Below, piece by piece: positions 25,371 through 33,605 of a stretch of 47,070 nt of DNA. Position 1 is the stretch's first letter. Each line of letters begins with the position of its first letter. Position numbers and translations under genes: made by a program. The DNA lies in assembly GCA_021823825.1 (NCBI GenBank), contig JAKANJ010000001.1, forward strand, positions 1 to 47,070. Reading direction: 5' to 3'. The notes below the pieces were generated by a model. That model was given only the letters and a program-made list of their open reading frames with translations, was not told where the DNA came from and made no database searches. The stretch is from a bacterium (GTDB lineage: Bacteria; Patescibacteriota; Minisyncoccia; Phycocordibacterales; UBA1550).

Positions 25371-26375
25371 ATGAAATTCCGATTAACTTTTGCTGGGGCA
25401 GTGGCAGCTCTTCCCTTTTTTGTTTTCGCTCAAAATTATACCTTTTCCCGCAATTTACAGGTAGGAGTGTCTGGCGATGATGTCCTCGCTTTACAAAAAG
25501 CACTCAATCTTGATTCAGCGACGAAGGTTGCCGATACCGGGCCAGGTTCTCCCGGGAACGAGACTCGATATTTCGGCCCAGCGACTGCGCAGGCGGTAGT
25601 AAGGTTCCAAGAAAAATACAGCGCTGATGTCTTGCAACCCGTTGGGCTCACCGTGGGGACGGGCTATTTTGGCGAAAAAACGCGCGAGAAAATTAATAGT
25701 TTATTAGCAAATTCATCAACAAAAAATACGGCACCAGGCGACACGATATCGACCGCGGGGACCGCACCTGCGCCAGCGGCACCTCAGGGGCTAGAAGGTG
25801 TCGTTATTAAGACCCCCTCGCAATATTCAGGAAAGCCCGGCACATCAATAACCATAGGGGGCTGGGGATTTACGCCCACCAATAATACTATTTATTTTGG
25901 ATCATCCTATAAGGTTGAGAATGTTGCATCAAGTGATGGTTACACGCTCACGTTTAGTGTACCGAGTATCCCCGCGGGGGCTTACGTAATCTCTCTGAAG
26001 AATAGTAATGGCGAGAGCCAAACAAAAACCTTTTTTTCAGTTACGAGTGCAACAGCAACCACGCCCGTCATTGAAAGTATCATGCCAGAAAGTGCAAAAC
26101 GGGGTGAGACGGTAACAATAAAAGGAACAGGATTCTCCGCGACGGGGAACATGTTGCGCACCAGTCTCGGAGTTTTTGAGAATATTCCGTCTGTGGATGG
26201 GACGACGATACTGTTTACTATACCCACAAATACTTTTACAACGCCACCAACAGGTTTTTCTATACCAACAAGCACTCCGCCGGTGACTGCGGCAATATTT
26301 ACAATGCCCGTATGGGTTTATGTTGCTAACGCAAATGGGCTAAGCAATGGACAAAGTTTTAATGCCAGTTTTTAA
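25371..26375 (+). CDS. Secreted protein with peptidoglycan-binding and IPT/TIG domains
   Basis: The 334-residue product has a signal peptide (about 1-20), a peptidoglycan-binding-type domain (about 26-115) with VGVSGDDVLALQKALN and YFGPATAQAVVRFQEKY, a Thr/Ala/Pro linker and two IPT/TIG Ig-like domains (about 143-225 and 230-330) marked by GTSITIGGWGF and GETVTIKGTGF. It is likely a cell-wall-bound surface protein. TATACT (25359-25364) lies 6 nt before the ATG, implying a leaderless mRNA. It is divergent from the T4SS cluster, 110 bp away. Confidence 0.83.
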   Translation: MKFRLTFAGAVAALPFFVFAQNYTFSRNLQVGVSGDDVLALQKALNLDSATKVADTGPGSPGNETRYFGPATAQAVVRFQEKYSADVLQPVGLTVGTGYFGEKTREKINSLLANSSTKNTAPGDTISTAGTAPAPAAPQGLEGVVIKTPSQYSGKPGTSITIGGWGFTPTNNTIYFGSSYKVENVASSDGYTLTFSVPSIPAGAYVISLKNSNGESQTKTFFSVTSATATTPVIESIMPESAKRGETVTIKGTGFSATGNMLRTSLGVFENIPSVDGTTILFTIPTNTFTTPPTGFSIPTSTPPVTAAIFTMPVWVYVANANGLSNGQSFNASF

Positions 26376-26429
26376 TTTTGTGTTTAGTTGCGATGGTGCC
26401 ACCCTTGTGAAATAATAGTATCTATACTT

Positions 26430-26819
26430 ATGAAGTTCCTCTCCTTTTTTAAAAAACACACACTACTTTTTAGTATCATTTTCTTTTTTGTATTAATTAC
26501 GACAGCATATGTCATAAAAATCAAAAAGAGTGAGGCAGCACTCGGGCTTCCATTTGGCGGACTCGTTCTTTGGGAATATCCGTGCACCTGTAGTCCTGGC
26601 ACCATAATGGTCTATTTGAGTCTTCCTCGCCCAGGACTTTACGCGGTCAACCCAACAGCGTTGGGGCCACTTCTTTTTTTGGACAAAGTCATTGCTCCTG
26701 GATCGTGGCTTTTAGGGAGCTATACACCAGGAGTACAATCTTGCATTATGTACTACGGGCTTACCTGTGCACCCTTCCCCGTGCTCGGTACAATTACTTC
26801 AACGGGGACTTCGTTGTAA
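26430..26819 (+). CDS. Small secreted or membrane-anchored protein, function unknown
   Basis: From the ATG at 26430 the 129-residue product has a basic start (MKFLSFFKKH), one hydrophobic helix (about 11-28) and a Gly/Pro-rich extracytoplasmic region with paired cysteines (PCTCSPG and, later, SCIM and LTCAPFP). No family is recognised. An in-frame ATG upstream (26388) adds residues before the basic start and is less likely. Its 3' end overlaps the 3' end of the convergent rsmA gene by 26 bp. Confidence 0.65.
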   Translation: MKFLSFFKKHTLLFSIIFFFVLITTAYVIKIKKSEAALGLPFGGLVLWEYPCTCSPGTIMVYLSLPRPGLYAVNPTALGPLLFLDKVIAPGSWLLGSYTPGVQSCIMYYGLTCAPFPVLGTITSTGTSL

Positions 26820-27588
26820 TAGCAAGCCATTGATCCAAAGAAACATCTTCGGCCCGGGCATTTTCCTTTATCCCCACATCACGCAATATTTGTTGGGCCT
26901 CGCTGCCTAAAACTTCTTTTAGGTTGCCAGCAAGGACTTTACGTTTGTGTGCAAAGCCGTTTTTTACTATTTCAAAAAATGCGCCTTCTTCCTCTCTGTT
27001 TTTAAACTTTTTGTTTGAAATATTGTCTATTAAAAGAATAGCGGAATCAACGCGTGGTGCTGGGGTGAAGTAACGCGCAGGGACTTTTTTAATAAAATGG
27101 GGTGTGCCATATGCTTTTACGGAAATGGAGAGGATACTTTCTTTATTGTCTCGCGCGACAATTCGTGTTGCCACCTCTTTTTGAACCATGAGAACCATTG
27201 TTTCAGGCTTGGAACTTGATTCAAGAAATATTCGCAATAGGTATCCGGTGAGATAGTATGGAATATTTGCCACAAGTTTATAATGCTTCGGAAGATCAAG
27301 TTTCTTCTCCTCAAGAAGATTTACGATATCGCCATGAATCAGTGTAAGCTTTTGCTTTTTGATAGCGTCTCCAAATGTATTTTCTAGGAGCGGAATCATT
27401 CGGTCGTCCTTCTCCACTGCAATAACGTGCGCGCCAGACTCAAGCAGTTCTGTGGTGAGAAACCCTTTTCCGGGGCCAATTTCAAGAACGGTATCTGTTG
27501 GGGCGAGTAGAGCGGTGCGAACAATATCCCGTGCAACACCTTTGGCGTTTAGGAAGTTCTGCCCAAGAGATTTCTTTGCATGTACCAT
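26794..27588 (-). CDS. rsmA: 16S rRNA (adenine(1518)-N6/adenine(1519)-N6)-dimethyltransferase
   Basis: KsgA/RsmA dimethylates two adjacent adenines near the 3' end of 16S rRNA during small-subunit maturation. The 264-residue form shows the N-terminal KKSLGQNFL, the SAM site VLEIGPGKGFLT, the catalytic NIPYYLTGYL motif and the C-terminal rRNA-binding part (FAHKRKVLAGNL). The start at 27588 is chosen over one 30 nt upstream because relatives begin just before KKSLGQNFL and a TATAAT (27598-27603, minus strand) lies 9 nt before it. Confidence 0.96.
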   Translation of the reverse strand: MVHAKKSLGQNFLNAKGVARDIVRTALLAPTDTVLEIGPGKGFLTTELLESGAHVIAVEKDDRMIPLLENTFGDAIKKQKLTLIHGDIVNLLEEKKLDLPKHYKLVANIPYYLTGYLLRIFLESSSKPETMVLMVQKEVATRIVARDNKESILSISVKAYGTPHFIKKVPARYFTPAPRVDSAILLIDNISNKKFKNREEEGAFFEIVKNGFAHKRKVLAGNLKEVLGSEAQQILRDVGIKENARAEDVSLDQWLAITTKSPLK

Positions 27589-27611
27589 AGGTGGTTTATT
27601 ATAACAAAAAG

Positions 27612-29555
27612 CTACCAATCAAGGCGGATTATCGGCTCATGCTCGCTGTCCCCCGCCTCAAGCTCAATGTACGCATCGTCAATATCTGCAAGAAATTCTG
27701 ATGGAAGATTTACTTGGCGCTTACCAAAAATAGTTCGCACCGACGCATAGGAGAGAAATAGTTTTTTCTTTGCGCGAGTAATTGCAACATAGAATAAGCG
27801 GCGTTCTTCCTCTTCATCTTCCTTTGTCACATTCCCCGCACTCATTTTACGATGGGGGAAAAGGTCTTGTTCGAGGCCTGTAATAAAAACATAAGGAAAC
27901 TCGAGTCCCTTTGCTGCGTGTACGGTCATAATTTTTACAGCACTTTCGCTCTTAATAAGAGAGTCCTGGTCACTTGCGAGCGCGGCATCCGCAAGAAGTC
28001 TCTCCACCGCTTCCTCTGGTGGCAGAAAATCGTATTTTGTAGCAAGGGTCACCATTTCATGAATGTTCTCAAGGCGGTCATTGTCTTCGTCAGAGCCTGT
28101 TTTTAAAGAAGCCTCAATCCCTGTTTTTTCAGAAACAAATTTAATAAGTTTTGATGTTTTTTCTACCGATGCGTACTCGCGAATGCTAGACAAAAGCTGC
28201 CAAAACTCTGCTACACGCTTTTTTGCTGCGGGTGCGAGACTCTCTTCATCTTTTGCAAACATTTTAATAAGCGTAGATTTTCCGATTCCGCGCGGGGGCA
28301 CGTCAATGATTCGTTTGATATCCGAGAAACTTTCTGGATTAAGCGCTGCACGTATAAAAGAAAGAATGTCCTTTACTTCTTTTCGTTCAAAAAAACGAAC
28401 GCCTAAAACTTGGTAGGGAATTTCCATTACAAGAAACCCCTCTTCGAGTGCTCTTGATTGAAAGTTCGCACGATAGAGAACCGCAATTTCTTCGGGTTTT
28501 ACCCCGTTGTCAATAAGCTTTTTGATCCGATCCCCCACCGTTCGAGCTTCGCCGTTTTCGTCATAACTTTGAAGCAGGGTAATTTTTTCGCCCTCGTCAT
28601 TTTTAGTAAATAAATTTTTATCTTTTCTGATGGTGTTTTTTTTGATTACATCGTTTGCAGCAGCGAGAATGGTTTGCGTTGAACGATAATTTTCTTCAAG
28701 GAGGACTGTTTGCGCACCATTGTAGTCTTTCTCAAAATTTAAAATATTTTGAACGTTTGCCCCTCGCCAGCTATAAATATTTTGGTCACCGTCACCAACT
28801 GCGCAGATGTTCATGCGGTCACCAGCAAGAAGCCGTGCGAGCTCGTACTGCACGCCATTAGTGTCTTGGTATTCGTCAATGTGAATATACTGCCATCTTT
28901 TTTGGTATTCCTTTCTCACATTTTCGTGGTCTCGGAGAAGGAGAACTGTTTTCAGCAATAAGTCATCAAAATCAAGCGACTGCTCTCGCGCAAGGGACGC
29001 TTCGTATCGATCCCACACTGATGATACAATTCCGCCAAAATAGGTACTTCCAGACTCCCTGCGGTATTCCGAGGCGGTCATTAGGTTGCCTTTTTGGCGC
29101 GAGATAACGCCAGCAATTCTGTCGGGAGAAAATTGTTTTATATCAAGCCCTTGAGCTTTCACCGCTTCTTTAATAAGCGAAAGTGAATTAGTTTTATCTA
29201 GAATCGTAAAATGCCTTGTTAAACCAAAAACATGAGCGTGTGCACGAAGAATATAGACTCCAAGGGAGTGAAATGTTCCGATAAAAGGGCGCGCATCACC
29301 ATCGCGGACACCCGCGGCGAACCCGTGTTTTTCAAGGAGCGAGTCAACGCGTTCAAGCATTTCCTTTGCTGCCTTATTGGTGAAGGTGATTGCCAAAATA
29401 TTTTGTGGGGCTACCCCTTCTTTTATAAGGTTAAGAATGCGATGGGTGAGAGTGCTTGTTTTTCCTGTTCCTGCACCAGCAATAATAAGCATGGGCCCAT
29501 CCTTATGCAGGGCCGCCTTTTTTTGCATATTATTTAAGTGCTCTAAGTGTTCCAT
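27612..29555 (-). CDS. uvrD: UvrD/PcrA/Rep-type superfamily 1 DNA helicase
   Basis: 3'-5' DNA helicase for repair and replication restart. From the start at 29555 the 647 residues include the Q-motif region LNNMQKKAA, Walker A AGAGTGKTST (26-35), motif II IDEYQDTN, the VGDGDQNIYSWRGA motif III, motif IV LEENYRS, motif V TVHAAKGLEF and motif VI VAITRAKKKL. An in-frame ATG at 29654 would add 33 residues encoded inside the palindrome 29622-29670 and is rejected. It ends 23 bp before the rsmA start. Confidence 0.95.
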   Translation of the reverse strand: MEHLEHLNNMQKKAALHKDGPMLIIAGAGTGKTSTLTHRILNLIKEGVAPQNILAITFTNKAAKEMLERVDSLLEKHGFAAGVRDGDARPFIGTFHSLGVYILRAHAHVFGLTRHFTILDKTNSLSLIKEAVKAQGLDIKQFSPDRIAGVISRQKGNLMTASEYRRESGSTYFGGIVSSVWDRYEASLAREQSLDFDDLLLKTVLLLRDHENVRKEYQKRWQYIHIDEYQDTNGVQYELARLLAGDRMNICAVGDGDQNIYSWRGANVQNILNFEKDYNGAQTVLLEENYRSTQTILAAANDVIKKNTIRKDKNLFTKNDEGEKITLLQSYDENGEARTVGDRIKKLIDNGVKPEEIAVLYRANFQSRALEEGFLVMEIPYQVLGVRFFERKEVKDILSFIRAALNPESFSDIKRIIDVPPRGIGKSTLIKMFAKDEESLAPAAKKRVAEFWQLLSSIREYASVEKTSKLIKFVSEKTGIEASLKTGSDEDNDRLENIHEMVTLATKYDFLPPEEAVERLLADAALASDQDSLIKSESAVKIMTVHAAKGLEFPYVFITGLEQDLFPHRKMSAGNVTKEDEEEERRLFYVAITRAKKKLFLSYASVRTIFGKRQVNLPSEFLADIDDAYIELEAGDSEHEPIIRLDW

Positions 29556-29621
29556 CCGTGCTACTGTAGCACAAAATTGCCAGAACGTATTTTTAAATTC
29601 TGTCGATTGCGTGCCCCGTAA

Positions 29622-29670
29622 TAACATAGGGCGCATTTTGAAAGTAGTTTTCAAAATGCGCCCTATGTTA
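29622..29670. repeat. 22-bp perfect hairpin between two co-directional genes
   Basis: The arms at 29622-29643 and 29649-29670 are exact reverse complements with a 5-nt loop. The hairpin lies downstream of the 112-aa gene and upstream of the helicase. There is no T-run on the minus strand, so it is not a canonical terminator; an RNA-processing or stability element or a mobile palindrome remnant is possible. Confidence 0.75.
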
Positions 29671-29694
29671 TGTTAAACGTGCACGTTGTTGTGT

Positions 29695-30033
29695 CTACAG
29701 GGTGGCCTCATCAGGAAGATCTTCCTTCGCAATGTGTTCTGCGGGGTGCTCCTTAAAGCTCAGTATTACTTTTTTGAGCTCTTGCTCCATCATTTGGTGA
29801 AGGCCAGGTGCATTTTCCTCAAGAAACAACTGAATGTGTGTGGGGTCTCCTGTGGCAGTTATACGATCAAACTCCTCTCTTGCTGCGGGGGTGAGCCTTT
29901 CAAAAATAGCAGCAGTCAAGGATCGTAAAACGATCTCCCCTATTTTCCCAACGATCTCGTCTTGTGCCTCTCCAGAGAGATTTTCAATGCCGAGTTCTTT
30001 TATTAACGTTTCACGGATTGCTTGATTGTTCAT
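29695..30033 (-). CDS. Small conserved-type helical protein (possibly DUF5663), function unknown
   Basis: The 112-residue cytosolic product (MNNQAIRETLIKELGIENLS and on) is predicted all-helical and acidic, with the segment IVLRSLTAAIFERLTPAARE that recalls a small family of unknown function seen mainly in CPR bacteria (DUF5663, from memory and not verified). It begins 4 bp after the stop of the large coiled-coil gene, so the two are probably cotranscribed and may act together. Confidence 0.68.
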   Translation of the reverse strand: MNNQAIRETLIKELGIENLSGEAQDEIVGKIGEIVLRSLTAAIFERLTPAAREEFDRITATGDPTHIQLFLEENAPGLHQMMEQELKKVILSFKEHPAEHIAKEDLPDEATL

Positions 30034-30037
30034 ATTG

Positions 30038-32212
30038 CTATTTTTCTGCTTTTTTTGTAAATCTATTAATTGTAATTGCTGCTGCCCGGGTTAGATAATC
30101 CTCTGCCTTTTCTTGGGGTTCTGGGTGGACGTCTGTTTCTGCAATTGCAAGAGCAAGGTACTCACGCATTTTTTTTGTTGCCTCCGGGTTGTTTATACCA
30201 ATGTTTTTCATCCCAGGTTTCAAAACTGAAGGTTCTGGCTTTGCCTCCAGAATTTCCGCAACTGTTTTTCCAGAAAATCCCCAAAGCTCATCCTTCCAGT
30301 GGGGTGAGTTTGCTCCTTCCATCTTTCCTAACCCCCAAAAACCTTTTCGGCCCCAAAAAATATTGAGATGCTCGCGTACTTGTGCATCTGCTGACGCCAG
30401 TATCTGTGGATCGTGGGGCATTATTTCCTGTGGCATTGTTTGTGGCTGTTCATGGTTTTCGACTGTGGGCAGCGGGTCATCAATAACCTCCTTTTCAACA
30501 GGCAATGGGGCAATCGGTTTTTCCGCAGTCTTCATTTGGACGCGTTTTTCTGCGTCTGCAAGCATTTGCTCGTGAGAATAGACCAACGTATCGTTGCTGT
30601 CTGGGCTAAATTGCTCCCTTGGATCAGGCGTTGGTGATTCATGCAGCACTTCTTTTTCTGTGAAAGTACTACTTTCCACAGCAGATGAAATTTTTTTTAT
30701 TTCTGATTGGGCAGAAGTAAACACCGGGGACTGTTTTTTATCGTCTGTTGGATACAAGTCATCTCGAATTACTGGATCCAGGTCGGGTTCGCTAATAGGC
30801 AAAAAAATAGAGTTGCTATCTTCGGGTTTTTTTACAGGATCAATTTTTTTGTATTCTGTTAGAGGTTTTGTTTCCTTCACATCGACAAGATAATCTTTTT
30901 TCTTCGCTTGTTGTTTGGTACTTTCAGGTAGCTTGTCTTTTAGTGGAGGAAAGATCCCCTTGGTCTTCATAAAATTTTCAATTACGACAGAAGCTGCTCG
31001 GTAGAGATAATCCTCAACCTTTTCAGATTTTTCTGGGGTGACGCCAGATTCATCCATTGCAAAGGTAAGATATCCTTGTATTTTTTTAAGTGCTACAGGA
31101 CTTTTAATACCAATTTGTTTTTCCACTGCCGGGGATTGCGTTGGCACCATCTGCAGTACTTCGCTTGCTGTTTTTTTACTAAACCCGACAAGTGCGTCGT
31201 TCCAGTCAGGAGAAGTGCTCCCTGATTTTTTGCCAATACCAAGGAACCCCTTAGACCCAAAAAGAAAATCAAGATGCTTCCGCACCTGTCTTTTTGCGTA
31301 TGCAAAGGCTTGTGGGTTGCTTGGCTGTGCACTCTTTGAAACGGCTGGTTCCACGCTTGTTGTGGGCATGGAAGGACTTTGCGTGTCCACTGAAGAAGAT
31401 CCTTTTAGTAAGTCCTCTCCAATAGATATTTTCTCTTCAGGTTTTTCATCAACAAGTGGTTTAATGGGCTCTGCTGGTGTCTCGTTTGCAATGGGTATCG
31501 TTTGTGACACGGGAGCTTTGTTAGAAGAAGCTTCTTTGTCAGCATTTGCTTCTTCGTGGGTATAGAGAACACTCTCCTCGGGCGCCCCGTCTGCCTTATT
31601 AGACGAATCATACCCTTCGCTTTTTTTGACAAGGTCTGAAATTTCTTGGTGAAGAGTAAATGCTGTTGCTCTAGATCTGTTTACTTCCCCTTCTGCTTGT
31701 TTGTCTTCAGGGTTCAAGTTGAATCGATGCTCTGCCGCTGCCTGATGGGTGCGCAAGTGGTCGTAATCACGCCACTTTTTAATAAGGTCTGCCATCATTG
31801 CGCGATCTCTGGAAAAAGACTTTTCTGGAATAATTTTAGAAAGTGTTTGAGATCGGTCGCGCGCTTCCTCTATTAGTGTTTCTAGGCGTTTTGTTGTGCT
31901 TTTGGTAAGTCCCGCCCTTTTTGCTTCCTCAAGTTGCTTTTCAAGAATGCGAACCTGCTCAATGAGACCTGATTTGTCCGACTCGAGGCGTGCGATGTCA
32001 TGCTCAAGGTGCCCTTCCGACATTTGGATATGGTGAATGGAGCGTTTAATATCTGGATTTGTTTTTCCAATACGTCCATATGTGTGGACGGGAGGGTGGT
32101 GTATTGCAGGTCTACTTTTTTTTACAGGATCAACGGTGCCCGTGGTTGACTGGTCTGCTGCTTTTGATGGGTCAATGTTCTTGTTTTGTGTGTCGTCTTT
32201 TTGAATATCCAT
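30038..32212 (-). CDS. Coiled-coil protein with a duplicated ~115-residue domain, function unknown
   Basis: The 724-residue protein (from MDIQKDD at 32212; an in-frame ATG at 32236 adds 8 residues) has no signal peptide. Order: a disordered start, coiled coil (about 55-135), a second helical stretch to about 200, a long Pro/Ser/Glu-rich linker, repeat 1 (about 303-419; bases 30956-31306), another linker, and repeat 2 (about 605-724; bases 30041-30400). The repeats share the pattern QVRxHLxxxxGxKGFxGxGK, then SPxWxDxLxGFSxKTxxE, INxPxAxKKxxxYLxxAxxExxVxPE and EDYLxRAAxxxI. The repeated domain is not recognised. Confidence 0.72.
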   Translation of the reverse strand: MDIQKDDTQNKNIDPSKAADQSTTGTVDPVKKSRPAIHHPPVHTYGRIGKTNPDIKRSIHHIQMSEGHLEHDIARLESDKSGLIEQVRILEKQLEEAKRAGLTKSTTKRLETLIEEARDRSQTLSKIIPEKSFSRDRAMMADLIKKWRDYDHLRTHQAAAEHRFNLNPEDKQAEGEVNRSRATAFTLHQEISDLVKKSEGYDSSNKADGAPEESVLYTHEEANADKEASSNKAPVSQTIPIANETPAEPIKPLVDEKPEEKISIGEDLLKGSSSVDTQSPSMPTTSVEPAVSKSAQPSNPQAFAYAKRQVRKHLDFLFGSKGFLGIGKKSGSTSPDWNDALVGFSKKTASEVLQMVPTQSPAVEKQIGIKSPVALKKIQGYLTFAMDESGVTPEKSEKVEDYLYRAASVVIENFMKTKGIFPPLKDKLPESTKQQAKKKDYLVDVKETKPLTEYKKIDPVKKPEDSNSIFLPISEPDLDPVIRDDLYPTDDKKQSPVFTSAQSEIKKISSAVESSTFTEKEVLHESPTPDPREQFSPDSNDTLVYSHEQMLADAEKRVQMKTAEKPIAPLPVEKEVIDDPLPTVENHEQPQTMPQEIMPHDPQILASADAQVREHLNIFWGRKGFWGLGKMEGANSPHWKDELWGFSGKTVAEILEAKPEPSVLKPGMKNIGINNPEATKKMREYLALAIAETDVHPEPQEKAEDYLTRAAAITINRFTKKAEK

Positions 32213-32290
32213 ACAATTATTCCAATAGTATCGCATATTTTTTCATCTGTGTATAACTAAGCACTAAAATATTATTGAAAATGTAAAAAC

Positions 32291-32552
32291 TTGACCATTT
32301 TTGTTATCCACAGCATAGAACTAGACGAATCTCCTCAAGAGGGTCATTTTGTGGTAGTCTTTAGGGTAGCAATGGGGGTTGGCCCCTTCGCTCTCCGAAC
32401 AGACGATATCTCCCGACACGAACGCATGACGGACACGGTTCATAACAAATAGACTTATTTCTACTAAATTTCATGACCCCCTCCAGAGGCGCATTGGCGC
32501 AGGTTGGGCGAAATATGCTTACGTTTCAAGGCTCGCTAGCATCGGGCTTCCT
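32291..32552 (+). promoter_or_regulatory. Promoter with embedded DnaA box and long structured leader of the LysM/M23 gene
   Basis: This covers most of the 316-bp gap upstream of the cell-wall hydrolase. TTGACC (32291-32296) is followed 17 nt later by CATAGA as a weak -10; a perfect DnaA box TTATCCACA (32304-32312) fills the spacer. Downstream is a hairpin around 32364-32396 (GGGTAGC ... GCTCTCC enclosing GGGG-GCCCC). A 26-codon ORF in another frame (32372-32452) starts MGVGPFALRTDD and may be an upstream peptide. No known riboswitch consensus was recognised; the c-di-AMP class was considered and not matched. Confidence 0.4.
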
Positions 32553-33548
32553 TTGCTATTTATTGGGGTTTGGCTAAGTACGTCGCATACGCAAATTGCA
32601 TCTGCAAGTCAGGTTTCTATTTTGAACTCCGAGAACTCCCAAACAATTGACCTCCTCCAAGCGGGATCAATGATTGACCAAAACGGTGGTAAGGGAGGTG
32701 GAGACATTACTATTCTGGATAATACCGCAATAGCGCCCGATGCGGGACCAGCAGGGACTATCGCAGATATCCAAGCAAATGATTATCAGGGTGCTACGAG
32801 CGTATATATTGTTCACAAGGGCGACACCTTGCCACAGATTGCAAAAATGTTCAATTTAAATTTGGACACAATTCTTTGGGCAAACAATTTGACACGGAAC
32901 TCGGCAATTCATGAGGGAGATTCGCTCGTTATTCTCCCCGTTAACGGCGTTCAGCATATTGTAAAAAAGGGTGACACTATAAATAGTATTGCGAAGAAAT
33001 ACGGCGCAAAAGTTGCCGATGTTCTTGATTTTAACGATATTCTCGCTGGGCAGGTTCTTTCTGTTGGCGACATTATTATCGTTCCCAATGGGATAACACA
33101 AATCAATACCACCTCGAAATCATCATCTTCTCCGGTGGTGAGCTCTTTGGCTGCCGTGCGCGCAAGGCTCATCGCGTCCTATCCTTCTATGCCGGGATAC
33201 TTCAAGAACCCACTTCCTGAAGGACATAAAACACAAGGAATCCATGGATACAACGGTGTTGATCTTGCGGCACCTAAGGGTAGTCCTGTATATGCTGCGG
33301 CAGACGGTATTGTCTCTGTTAGCCACTTTAAACCTTTGACCGACCCATGGTTTGGCGGGTATGGTAACTATATTGATATTAATCACCCAAATGGGACGCA
33401 AACACGATATGCGCATCTTAGCGAAGTTTATGTAAAGGCTGGTGCGCACATAAGCCAAGGACAGATAATCGGTGCAGTTGGAAGCACGGGGGAATCAACA
33501 GGGCCACACCTCCACTTTGAAATTCACGGAGCAAAAAATCCTTTTTAA
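32553..33548 (+). CDS. Secreted LysM-M23 protein (peptidoglycan hydrolase or activator)
   Basis: It has two LysM cell-wall-binding motifs (about 84-128 and 133-178; each with KGDT), a linker and an M23 domain (about 225-331). The M23 part has D237, the YAHL motif and HLHFE (H319, H321), but the first zinc ligand expected four residues before the Asp is Tyr233, with a His at 231 instead, so activity is uncertain. The start is problematic: 32553 is a TTG inside the hydrophobic signal, and the frame is open back to 32430 with a basic n-region (LQRRIGAGWAKY) but no ATG/GTG. True initiation is probably upstream at a non-ATG codon. Confidence 0.85.
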   Translation: MLFIGVWLSTSHTQIASASQVSILNSENSQTIDLLQAGSMIDQNGGKGGGDITILDNTAIAPDAGPAGTIADIQANDYQGATSVYIVHKGDTLPQIAKMFNLNLDTILWANNLTRNSAIHEGDSLVILPVNGVQHIVKKGDTINSIAKKYGAKVADVLDFNDILAGQVLSVGDIIIVPNGITQINTTSKSSSSPVVSSLAAVRARLIASYPSMPGYFKNPLPEGHKTQGIHGYNGVDLAAPKGSPVYAAADGIVSVSHFKPLTDPWFGGYGNYIDINHPNGTQTRYAHLSEVYVKAGAHISQGQIIGAVGSTGESTGPHLHFEIHGAKNPF

Positions 33549-33564
33549 CCCCACCTGAACCAGC

Positions 33565-33604
33565 AAAAAAGGTCCGACCTTTTGTAAAAGGTCGGACCTT
33601 TTTT
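33565..33604. terminator. Bidirectional terminator between the M23 gene and yifB
   Basis: A6, GGTCCGACC stem extended by A/T to 19 bp, 2-nt centre and T6. It separates two convergent genes. Confidence 0.88.
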
Positions 33605-33605
33605 G

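Noticed and set aside
29556..29654. N-terminal extension of the UvrD-type helicase
   Set aside because: The extra residues are encoded by the perfect palindrome; the helicase family starts just before the Q-motif at 29555.
32340..32440. c-di-AMP (ydaO) riboswitch upstream of the LysM/M23 gene
   Set aside because: Gene context fits, but the conserved GACAGCUAACCUC-type 3' segment is absent.
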